From assembly GCA_964017065.1 (NCBI GenBank), contig OZ024792.1, positions 3,157,754-3,221,753 of the forward strand: a DNA stretch of 64,000 bases, written 5' to 3'. Positions 36,499-46,525 of this stretch are shown piece after piece; positions within the stretch are counted from its first letter, which is position 1, and each line of letters starts with the position of its first letter. The translations under genes were made by a program, and so were the position numbers. The DNA comes from Haliclona indistincta. Its lineage: Eukaryota > Porifera > Demospongiae > Haplosclerida > Chalinidae. The notes beneath the pieces are model-generated. The model saw nothing but the letters and a program-made list of their open reading frames with translations. It was not told where the DNA came from and searched no databases.

Positions 36499-39400
36499 AT
36501 GGCTGAGTCTACTGGTACTACCATTGCTGTGCGGGTCAATATTCCCGATCTAAGAACTCAGAAGAGTGTTGCATTGAACTTGAGGGATACGGTATTTGCA
36601 GCCCTGCAGCTGATCATGAAGGGTATCTCGCTGGTAGGCAATGACAGGCTGTGTTCAAACTAACTTCACATAATAATGCAGGAGTTACTCAAGGACCCGA
36701 ACAACTATGGTCTTTATCTGCCTGCTAATGTGTCTTGGAAGCAAGGCAAATTCCTTGATGAGACTAGACTACTAGGAGAGTATCCTCTGCCGGAGAAGAC
36801 TCCTCTCTTAGAGGTGCTCCACTGCACTGCATTATTACACAACTTATTTTGTAAAAATGTGTTAGCTGCTGTACAAGAAGAGAGATTACACCCAATATGA
36901 TGGAAATGTTACAACTAAAACTCTCTCCAAAGCCAATAGCAAGGTAGAGTTCAGCATGGTGCTTATTGCTTCAAACCCGCATCTGTTTGTTTCAGTCTAA
37001 CTTAAAGAAACTGTCTGACTACATTCAGTCAGGCTCAGTCAAAAAGCTCAGGAAAATTCTTGAAACTGCAATAGATCCAAATTTTATCACAGAAGATGGC
37101 AGTAAGTTACACTATCTGGCACCTTATATACTATTATATTATTTAACCGTAGACACTCCTCTTGGCATTGCTTGTGGCCGCAACGGTCACATTGAATGCA
37201 TTCTTCCGCTACTTACTGGCGGAGCTCATGTTGATTATAGAGGGAAAGATGGACTTACACCGATGCACAGAGCAGCTATTGGTGGAAACACAGCAGCAGT
37301 TAAAGTAAAGCAATTTGAATGATGTTTATAGGAATCAAGCTCTGCGATACTTATCAATAGATGCTCTTGTCATTGGGTGCCTCTCCTAACTATATCGATA
37401 CAAAGGGACTCACACCACTGTACCATGCTGCCATTATGGGTGATGATATGAGCTGCTGTGAAGCATTGCTCAAACATCGCTCTAATATGGGAATGAAGGA
37501 TCAGACTGGCTGGAGTGAGCTTCATCAGGTAATACTTTTCATGATAGTAAAATGAATTATTCTGATTGTCGACTTGCAGGCTGCCAAACATGGTCATGCA
37601 CATCTGATTGATTTATTGCTTACGTATGGATCACCAATCAATGATCAGAACAATGTTGGAAATACTCCTCTACACGTTGCTGCTACTCATGGTCAGGTAT
37701 GTCAGTGATCTCGTGTCTCTGTGTGTGCTGTAATGCTGGTCTATAACAGATCAAGTGTTGTTTACTTTTGATGAAGAGAGGAGCAAATAGATACACTCAG
37801 AATTATACAAACCAGGTTCCTAATCAGGTAGGTCATTTCACCATTATGTTAGATAGATGTACATAATATTATTCAATTTTTCAGTTGGCGATTCGATGTG
37901 GACATCATCAACTTGCGAAAATGATCACCACTTTCTCTGATGATGATATTGGTGAGTTATATACATTACAACTTAATATTATTATTATTTCCTGTATTCA
38001 GAATTGTTAACCCAACAACCGGTGTATAATCCAATGGCACGTGCATCTCGAGCTACTGTCTCCAGTCCTCAGAAGCCAGAGATATCTGCTGCCACACTGC
38101 CAAGAAAGCCGCATGACACCTCAACTAGCACTGATGTATCAGTGAGTATTTACTGTATGCTACTGATAGTTATGAATGTCTACTTTCATTGACAGCTCAA
38201 AGAACAAAGGGCTGCCACTATGCCCAGGCAACGCAAGCCATCATCCTCTCCACCCCCATCAATGGGTAGGATTGCAGCTACACGAAAGCCATCCAATGCA
38301 TCAAGTAAGGGAGAAGACAGTGAAGGTCACAGTCAATCAGACCAGGGGAATACTGAACCAACGGAAGTAGATAGCTCGGACTCACAATCTAGCACAGGTG
38401 AGCAGACTATTGTGATGGTGCACCAGTACTATCAGTGGCATCTTTTAGGTAATGATTCTACTGCTGAAAGTTCAACCAAACGTCCTGTGCATCGTTACTC
38501 TTCTTCGAGAGCTAATGCCACATCACCTTCAGTGCCACCTCCTCCACTTGCTGATACAATGAGAGAGCAATGGTACCCATGTGCACAAGCTGGGAAGACC
38601 TTTATAGCTACAAGAAATGTCACGCCTCAACAAGCTGGAGATATAGCAGTTAAGAAAGGAGAGAAAGTGCAAGGTGAAGTATACTGGTTGTAAACTGTGC
38701 ACTGCTTTCATTTTGCTTATAGTTCTGTTCATGGGGAAAGGAGGATATTGTGAAGGAAAAGTAGGTGACAAGCACGGCTGGTTTCCATACAATGTAGTAC
38801 TAGAAGAACAAAAAGCAAATAAAGGTTTTTGATAGAAATTATCTCATACACTTTCCAAGTAAATTTCATTATTCTTAGTGATGTCAGAAAGAGAGAATCA
38901 GGAACATGATACTAGTAATAGTGAATCTATGACTATAGCTGAGGTAAAAAAGGAAAGCTTTGAAGACCAACAAGATCACACAGAAGCTGATGATCTTTCC
39001 GAAGAGGCTGAGACAGACAAACCAGCTGCCTCTACCACTAAAGACAGGTAGAATTTTTCTTAAAATAATTGAAACAATAATGTTTGACTTATATTTCATA
39101 GTAAAAGGTCTGGTATTAGACATTTAGAGATCACCAAATCACAGAAAGGATTCGGATTTGCTATGAGAGGCATAAAAGGTAAGCAAGTATTAATGATTAC
39201 GTACTAAAAGAATGACTCCATTTTCAGCTGTGAACACTGGTCAGTTCAAACCAACCCCGCATATACCATCACTGCAGTGTATTGGAAACGTAGAAAAAGA
39301 CGGATCAGCTGATGTTGCTGGGCTGCAATCAGGAGACTTCATTATAGAAGTTAGTGTAAATAATTGTAAAAAAGTGATTCCGCCCGGGATCGAACCGGGG

Positions 39401-42400
39401 ACCTTGAGTGTGTTAGACTCACGTGATAACCGCTACACCACGGAATCAACGTTGACTTAGTTCTGTTTTGCTGCAGGTGAATGGTCACAACACAACTTAC
39501 AGCACTCATGAAGAAGTTGTTGCTATCATAAAAAGAGCCGGTAGTACATTGCGCATGAAGGTTATTGCACCTCTAGAGAGACCAAAGCCTAAACATGATG
39601 GTGTACTAAATCAATCATCTCCAGCATATTCACCACCACCACCAACTTTTAAGAAGTCATCACAAACACCAGTCTCAAAGCCTCCTGTAGTATCCAAAAA
39701 TTCTCCATCAATGAGATCAACACAGCAAGGAATAAAGATATCACCACCTACTAGCAGAAGGAAAAACCTGTCACCTTCTAAATCACCTCCTCCACCTCCT
39801 TCCAAAAAACCACCACGGCCACCTCCATTGTCTCCTCAGAAGGAGTTCACGCCACTTTCAAATTCTGAGTCATCTGCAACTAGCCAGCCATTGACATTAC
39901 AGAAAACCAATCTGTCATCAACATTACCTTCGGAACAGACCTTTACGTCACCTTCAGCAAATGTAACTGATCTATCTCCAGGTCCACCTGCACTAGCCAA
40001 CAAGCCACCATCACTGGTCAACAAACCATCACCACAACCGGTCAACAAACCTTCACCACAACCGGTCAACAAACCATCACCACAACTGGTCAATAAGCCA
40101 TCGCCACAACCGGTCAACAAACCATCACCATCATCATCATCATCGCCATCATCATCACCATCATCATCACCATTACTGGTCAACAAACCAGCTAACAGAC
40201 CACCACCAACCAATTTTGTAAGTTATTTAAGAAATGCTATTCCACTAAGCGATCATTTTTGATCTTTTGATTCTGCAGACTTCTGAAAAAGAGACGGTAA
40301 TTGGAGAGAGTTCTAAAGTAGCAAAATCACGTCCAGCCCCTGCTTCAACCACCTCCTCTAACACCTTTTCTATTCTCTCATTCTCAATCTCTGCACTTAG
40401 AACCCAACCTGCTGTTACAACTGTTAGCAACAAATCTTCTCTACCTTCTGACGCTACAACAGCAACTAGCAACAAACCTGTCATTTCAGACTCCACTACA
40501 GTAACTAGTAGCACATCTCCTATACCAGCCATTTCTTCAGACATCACTACAGCAACTAGCAGCAGATCTCCTATATCAGCTATCTCTTCAGATGCAACTA
40601 GTAGCACATCTCCTGTGCCATCAGACTCTACTACAGTAACTAACATCAAGTCTCTATCAGCTGATTCCTTCTCAGAATCTACAAACCCTGCTGCCTATTC
40701 TAATTCCAAAAGGTCAACCAAGCCATTATCAACCAGTACAGATGATCATACAAAAAGATGTTCAACAACCAGTATCGAGGAAGGAGTGGTTGAGACCAGG
40801 CCAGCACCTGTTGTCAGTCTGAAAGCAAAGTTTGAGCAATTAGCAAGGCAGCAGAGAGATTCAAGTCCTCAATTAATGCGACAAAAGAATGCTAAACCAG
40901 ATGTAGCAAGAGAATACAGCAATGAAATCAAGAGTGTCAAATTTTCTATAACTGAGTCAGAAAGCACACCTGCCACCATTACTGAAACTAAAGCTACTGC
41001 CCCTCAGGTTACAATGCAATCATCCAGCAGTGACCACTCACTTCCCAATGATGAAGAAATTAGTTTGAATGATGAGTTTCTTCCTCCACCTCTACCTGAG
41101 CACCCAAGCGACTATCGGCTCTCTTTTATTCCTTTTGATGCCGACGTATTGCTTCCTCCACCAATTGTTGATCAAGAGAACAGTCAGGAGATTGATCTAG
41201 ATGATTTACTGGACACAGTCCCTCCGCCATATCTCTCGCCTCCAACGACACCACCATCTTCTTCTGTGACACCTCCTACTCACTCTCCTCCATCTTCACC
41301 TCCTTCACCTCTTTCCTTTATTGCTTCTGCTCCTATCACATCTCCATCTCCCATTTCTCTTCCTTCACCCATTCCTTCACTTTCTTCTTCACCTCTTCCC
41401 TCACCTCCTCCCTCACCCCCTCCCTCACCTCCTCCCTCACCTCCTCCCTCACCTCCTTCTTCTCTTCCTCCTTTACCTTATTCTTCACCTCTTCCCTCAC
41501 CTCCTGCCTCACCTCCTCCTTCTCCCCCTCCCTCTCCACGTATACCCTCACCTCCTCCCTTACCTCCTCCTTCGCCTCCTTCACCTCCTCCCTCACCTCC
41601 TCCTTCACCTCCTACTTCACCTCTTCCCTCACCTCCTGCCTCACCTCCTCTTTCTCCCCCTCCCTCTCCACATATACCCTCACCTCCTCCCTTACCTCCT
41701 CCTTCACCTCCTCCTTCACCTCTTCCCTCGCCTCCACCCTCACCTCCTACTTTACTTCCCTCTTCACTTCCTCCTACACTTCCCGCTTCACCTCCTCCTT
41801 CACTTCCGTCATCACCCTCTCCTTCACCTCCTCCTCCTCCTGATGAGTCTGAGCTCCAGGAAAATTTGCCTGGTATTTTGTCTCCATCTTTTCAAGACGG
41901 AAATGACGACGATGAGCACTCAGATCACTTTTTGGAAGATCTTGCAATTCCACCACCTATTTTTAACATGGACTCAGAAGATGAGTGGGAACAGGAACTC
42001 AGTGATGATTCACTTCCTCTACCCATTCTTCCTCCTCCAGCTCCTCTATCTCTTTCTCCACCGGAGATCCCACCTCTTGATCTTGAGTCTTCAGAAGTTT
42101 CTCACCTGCTAGAACATGACAAGGAAGATGATCAAATTAATGATACAGAATTCATCGAATTTTCTCCTGAATTTAGCAAATCTGAGAAAGAAACAAGAGC
42201 AGAGTTAGCAGTTCCACCTGAGTCATCTGACATTCTTGATGACATCGTGCTACAGCTACAGTTACTAACTGAGCCACAGCAAGAGAATGAAGAGGAAGAA
42301 AACAAAAAAGACGAGGAAGAGGAGGAAGAAGATGGTGCTGGCTCGCCTCCACCATTACCATCTTGCCCTCCACCAGCACTAGATGATTCTGATGCACTTC

Positions 42401-42768
42401 TTGATGACACTGAACAAACACAAGAACTAGATCGCTCAGAAATACTGTTAACCAATGCAGCAGTGACAACGCCAGACATACAAGAAGACATACTACCAGC
42501 TAGTACACTGCCAATATCAAATCAGACAGTTTCTGACATAGTCGATGAAGTCAAACCAGTGCAGTTGTGGGAAGTAGAGGATGTCTCAAATTGGCTAACC
42601 AGCATTGGCCTTGGAGTATACTCAGACACTTTTAAAGAGAATGAAATAGTTGGTGAACACTTAGCACAGCTTACTCGTGAAGACATCAAGGATCTTGGGA
42701 TCACTAAAATAGGTCATCTCAAGACTTTCAGACAAAAACTCGACAGCGTTCTACAAGGAATAAAGTAA
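36499..42768 (+). CDS. SHANK: SHANK postsynaptic-type scaffold
   Basis: Predicted 1766 residues from 18 coding exons: 36499-36633, 36682-36813, 36866-36943, 36996-37101, 37153-37304, 37361-37528, 37580-37696, 37750-37827, 37885-37951, 38002-38141, 38196-38397, 38449-38673, 38723-38824, 38879-39047, 39102-39178, 39228-39349, 39477-40217 and 40279-42768 (sum divisible by three). Domain order is that of SHANK: ubiquitin-like/SPN region (1-115, VRVNIPDLRTQKSV), ankyrin repeats (about 116-340, NTPLGIACGRNGHIE, GLTPLYHAAIMG, GNTPLHVAATHG), SH3 (about 498-562, ending HGWFPYNVVLEE), PDZ (about 625-722, KGFGFAMRG, GDFIIEVNGHNT), a proline-rich region with an SPPPSPPP tract (about 1254-1459), and a C-terminal SAM domain (LWEVEDVSNWLTSIGL). 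SHANK links GKAP, Homer and actin regulators at postsynapses. In an animal without neurons the role must be older. Three PPxxF motifs are possible Homer sites. Confidence 0.96.
39375..39447 (-). tRNA. tRNA-Val (AAC)
   Basis: A 73-nt minus-strand cloverleaf: perfect 7-bp acceptor stem GATTCCG/CGGAATC, D-arm TAGCGGTTATCAC, 5-bp anticodon stem TGAGT/ACTCA around loop CTAACAC (anticodon AAC), T-arm CCCGG-TTCGATC-CCGGG, discriminator A. No intron and no encoded CCA. A run of six T follows the 3' end on the minus strand, as expected of a Pol III terminator. It occupies more than half of the 127-bp SHANK intron 39350-39476, antisense to the host. Confidence 0.95.
41270..41845 (+). repeat. Coding SPPPSPPP low-complexity tract
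   Basis: Tandem CCTCCCTCACCT-type units inside the last SHANK exon, with blocks of about 180 bp repeated (SPPLPPPS and on). It is coding and in frame. The open frames on other frames and the opposite strand here are shadows of this bias. Confidence 0.9.
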
Positions 42769-43223
42769 TAAAGGAACATTCATTTTTATTTGTAATGCGC
42801 AGCAATAATTTATTTTGTGCAGTTGTAATAATAATTTAAAAGTACATTGCAATTTTTTATTGAAATCTCATACCACATAAGGTGCATAAAAAATAGATGA
42901 AAGGGGAAACGATTGTTAAGAAGTAGTGTGGCAGTGGTCTTTAATATGATTTCTTGAGACTGAGCAACCAATTTTCATGAAGTAGTAGCAAGAGCATGCA
43001 GTACGCACGCGCGTTCAGTGCGCATACAGTATGCGCACGCGCGCCGATCTTTTTCGTTGCGTTACCAAGCAACTGAATGCACATGTCCACTGTTTAGCGC
43101 AGTTGCTCGATCGTTCCAACAGGTGTCCTGTGAACTTTCAGTGTTCTGAGTGTGTACTAGAGACTGTACTATTCCTACTTCGGCGTCAATCTTTGGATAT
43201 TTGCCCAGTTTGTGCGTTTCAAG
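42769..43223. other. SHANK 3' flank and promoter of the next gene
   Basis: AATAAA (42767-42772) overlaps the SHANK stop codon as poly(A) signal. A GC-rich block near 43000-43045 includes the 21-bp odd palindrome GTGCGCATAC-A-GTATGCGCAC (43018-43038), followed by an X-box-like motif. Confidence 0.6.
43061..43073. promoter_or_regulatory. X-box-like RFX motif
   Basis: GTTACCAAGCAAC fits the RFX X-box consensus GTNRCC(0-3)RGYAAC. It lies 151 bp before the start codon of the first unknown tandem gene, next to a GC-rich palindrome. X-boxes in animal promoters mark many ciliary genes. Confidence 0.65.
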
Positions 43224-44532
43224 ATGTCTACTGGTTTCTTTGTTCGAAACCCGTCCTATGCGAACTCCGTGAGTGGTGAGTAGATCTACAGTATTATTAG
43301 CAAGGTTACAACTTACAAGCAAGCCGATCTTTTTATTTTCACTGTTGTTTTAGGTTCCATTTCTAAATGCAATGACTCTGGACTCATGATAACTCCTTCT
43401 TTATCTTCGTTTTCTTTGGCTACAGTAACGAGCATCACTCTGAAAAGTGATGGTGAGCCGGCTTATGTAACGAGTACAGTGTTTCAGAATACATTTTTGT
43501 TTCTATCAAAAACAGTCACTTCATCCATCTCTCCTTGGCCAGTTCCTGCTTCCAAAAATGTAAAATTATCAGAATCCAGTAATCACCAGTGCACTGATAA
43601 TAATTCCTTCTCTCCATTTTCACCAAAGCTTCCCAGCAAATTTCGAGAGTTAGTTTATTCACTGACTAAGAGAGGAAAAAGATCATACAGCATACGGAAT
43701 CAGTCAGGGTCACTGCAGACTGGTGAAGCAGGTGAGTCTGAAATGCCTATTTACAACTGAGTCATCATAATTCTGATGCTTCCATGTAAAGGTCTAGGAC
43801 CAGTACTGGTGACTTATACTGCTGAGTCTAGTCTGGAGATTGTAAGTGTACACTTCACTACTTGAAAACTGCATTAAATTTTTTCCTAGGAACATAATTC
43901 AACTCGAACCAATAGATCTAGAATTCCAACAGTTTCAAGCCGCATTGCTCAAATAAAAGTGAGTAAGATAGTTCACCATTGTTTTAGTATAGTGCACCAT
44001 TGCAATAGTGCACTATACTGTAACAATGGTAATACAGTATTATCATTATACTGTATAAGTAAGGTAATACAGTGTAGAAGCACAAAATTAATTATTAATA
44101 CTAGTATTTTATTTATTTCTGCAGTCTAGTCTCAGGAAGTTGTGGAGAGTACTGACACAGTCTCTGAAGAGACAAGGAAGACGTGCACAACCTGATGTCC
44201 TCCAAGAAATAACGTCAATCAAATCACCCAATGAAATGTCTCTGGAATTGTCAGAAGATGCAATCAAACGAGTCCGTACAGCTGTTGAAGTGACATCGAC
44301 TCCAAGAATCACTCATCATCCTCCAGTTATTTATCCAACAGAAATCAACCTCAGCTTTTCATCATTCAGTTCATGGGACTCCTTGAGTTCAATTGGCAGT
44401 GAATCTGATGAAGGGGATGTTTCTTTGTCTGGAAGCTTTAGCAGCGGAAGTATAACACTGTCTTTGTTCTCTGAAACTGATGATTCAACAAGTGATTTTG
44501 CTCCATGTCAACTCTCATTCAACTCACCATGA
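43224..44532 (+). CDS. Unknown tandem family, copy 1 (318 aa)
   Basis: Not recognised. Exons 43224-43275, 43354-43731, 43792-43841, 43890-43958 and 44125-44532 join in phase to 318 residues. The N-terminal two thirds is Ser/Thr-rich (TPSLSSFSLATVTSITL) without a clear membrane segment. The C-terminal part is shared with the next gene: SSLRKLWRVLTQSLKRQ (a basic helix), then THHPPVIYP, SSWDS, an acidic stretch, LSGSFSSGSITLSLFS, and PCQLSF near the end. The last three introns have the same phases (1, 0, 0) as in copy 2. That shows tandem duplication. The many SxS and acidic-serine motifs suggest a phosphorylated, largely disordered protein. The upstream X-box-like site hints at a ciliary role, which is inference. 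Confidence 0.75.
43976..44029. other. 54-nt intronic hairpin
   Basis: CCATTGTTTTAGTATAGTGCA(C) pairs with the segment ending TATACTGTAACAATGG around a 10-base loop. The stem is about 22 bp with two central mismatches. It lies in the last intron of copy 1. Size and shape resemble a short miRNA precursor, but nothing else supports that. Confidence 0.6.
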
Positions 44533-45004
44533 TCACTATAGACTATGTTTTAATTTTAATAAAAAGGGACTTTTACTGAACGTTAGTTTTGCAGCACACC
44601 ACATTGTCCCATAGCAGTGAAAGAAAAATTATCTATGGAAAAATTAATGGGCTTTAAACTATAAAACACAGTGGTCACAGTTAGCTGATAGGATGAGCAC
44701 TAGCCTAAGCTCACAGCTACACTTAGTTTATAAAATCACATTCCTGATGATGTATCAGAACACTAAGTGCATAGTTCTAGAGTTGAATTGGGTGCAGTAC
44801 AAAACACAAGTGGTAAATGTGGCCATTTGAAAGATGCCATATTCTCAACCCTCTGACATGCATGCACGTTTATATGTAATTATCATGCATTCAAAATAAT
44901 AATTATAATTCTGTCGTCTGTGCTACATTATGATTCTAGCTACTTCCCGCGTCTAGATCTAACAGCTAAGGCCGCACATGCGCCATGACCAAACGCGCGC
45001 TCGC
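44533..45004. other. Intergenic between the tandem paralogues
   Basis: No gene seen. A poly(A) signal AATAAA for copy 1 lies near 44559. The right end is GC-rich like the promoter of copy 1. Confidence 0.55.
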
Positions 45005-45017
45005 GTTGCCAAGCAAC
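45005..45017. promoter_or_regulatory. X-box RFX motif
   Basis: GTTGCCAAGCAAC fits the RFX X-box consensus (GTTGCC, one spacer, AGCAAC). It lies 225 bp before the start codon of copy 2 and within a GC-rich block like that of copy 1. The core ACCAAGCAAC/GCCAAGCAAC is shared by both promoters. Confidence 0.75.
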
Positions 45018-45241
45018 CAAACGGCACTAAATGCGCACATGTTACCGCTGCTCCGAGAAAAGAAGACACTGTTCCATCAAGCACTGCTTTTCTACTCCTG
45101 ATCTCGTGAATTTACTGGAATTGTGAGTGTTGCTATAGTCGTATGATCAATAATCGTGATTTTAAATCGTAAAATCAATGCAGGAAACTCTACGCTGCAC
45201 CATCCCGATCGTCGAAATACTCTTGTCTTTTTACCGACAAG

Positions 45242-46121
45242 ATGTCTAGTTCAGTTGGATTTCTGATACCTGTATCGTCCTTTACCCGTAAGCTGCTCCC
45301 TTACACGACACGATCGGTGTTTATTCTTGCTCTCACTGTTTTTCTAGGATTTCTAACCAAGTACAACAACTCGGACTTTGTGATTCGGTCTAGTTCTACT
45401 CGGTTAACATCAAACTGCAATAGCAAAAGTGGTAAGATACTGATTTCCTAATTTAACACCTGTAGTGACTCTTTTTTAAACAGCCACTTCATCTGGCATA
45501 TTTCAGTGGTTCCCCAAGTTGTCTACTTCTAGAAATGTAAGTACACCTGTCATTATCAGATTTTAAGCAATTAATTATTTTTGTTCTATAGGACAATAAC
45601 TCAACTCAAGCTAAAACTGCTGTATCAAGAGTTTCCAGTCTCCGACGAATGAGAGTGAGTGAACCCATACTGATGCATGTGCTGTTGTCATTATTGAATA
45701 CTTACTACAGTCCAGTCTAAAGAAGGTGTTAAAAACACTGAAAAAGTCTCTGAAGAGGCACTGGCAGAGACATGCAGAACCTGATCCAGTTCAAGCAACC
45801 AACATTACAGACGTGACTTTGTTTGAAGACAGTGTGATCGAACAAGGAGTGACAACATCAACTCCAACTGTTCCTCATCATCCTCCGGTTCTTTATCCAG
45901 AAGGCATCGACTTCAACGATACATCATTCATCAGTTTGTGGGACTCCTTCAAGATCAGTTGTTGTATTGGAGAAACTGGTAATGACGAGAACAATATCAC
46001 TTTGCTTGGAAGTTTCAGCAGCAGAAGTGTGACACTGTCTTTCTTCTCTGATGCTGACGAGTCATCAACAAGTGACATTAGACCATGTCAACTCTCCTTT
46101 GATTCATGTGATCTTGACTAA
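45242..46121 (+). CDS. Unknown tandem family, copy 2 (238 aa)
   Basis: Not recognised. Exons 45242-45431, 45484-45536, 45592-45654 and 45711-46121 join in phase to 238 residues. Unlike copy 1 it has a predicted signal anchor near the N-terminus (SVFILALTVFLGFL, residues about 28-41). The shared C-terminal module is SSLKKVLKTLKKSLKRH, PHHPPVLYP, LWDS, LLGSFSSRSVTLSFFS, STSDIRPCQLSFDS. A non-coding first exon with an intron ending at GCAG (45183) probably precedes the ATG. Sharing of intron phases and the C-terminal motif shows common origin. The difference at the N-terminus may reflect exon gain or loss. Confidence 0.75.
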
Positions 46122-46525
46122 GGATTCTTAACTAGCTCTGAATTCACTGCATGTACATCACTAGATCCAAATAATTTAATATAATTTTATGATGTACATA
46201 GTTATTATAATTGTTATAATGTCATAATTCTCTAATATCCATTGACAATCTATAGTGATGAATTCTATTATGGTCACGATAATTATAATAATTATTATGG
46301 TATCTATACAAGTTCACCCCACTTGGTACAATCTACAATAAGTTGTCAATAACAGAACTAGTACGTGTAAGTTACACAATATTATTTTCAGCACTATTAC
46401 TATGCACTGATAATCTATTGTGATGAATTCTATTATGGGTCACATGATCTAATTTATTATCTGTACAAACTAAGCTAGCCAGCAGCGGATCAAGCTCTTT
46501 CCTTCCTTGCAGCTAACAAAGCACC
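46122..46525. other. Intergenic
   Basis: AT-rich 400-bp spacer between copy 2 and the V-ATPase gene. A 22-bp segment around GATGAATTCTATTATGG appears twice (near 46257 and 46421). No gene is seen. Confidence 0.5.

Noticed and set aside
41321..42112. 263-codon leucine/histidine-rich frame
   Set aside because: Alternative-frame shadow of the SHANK SPPP coding tract.
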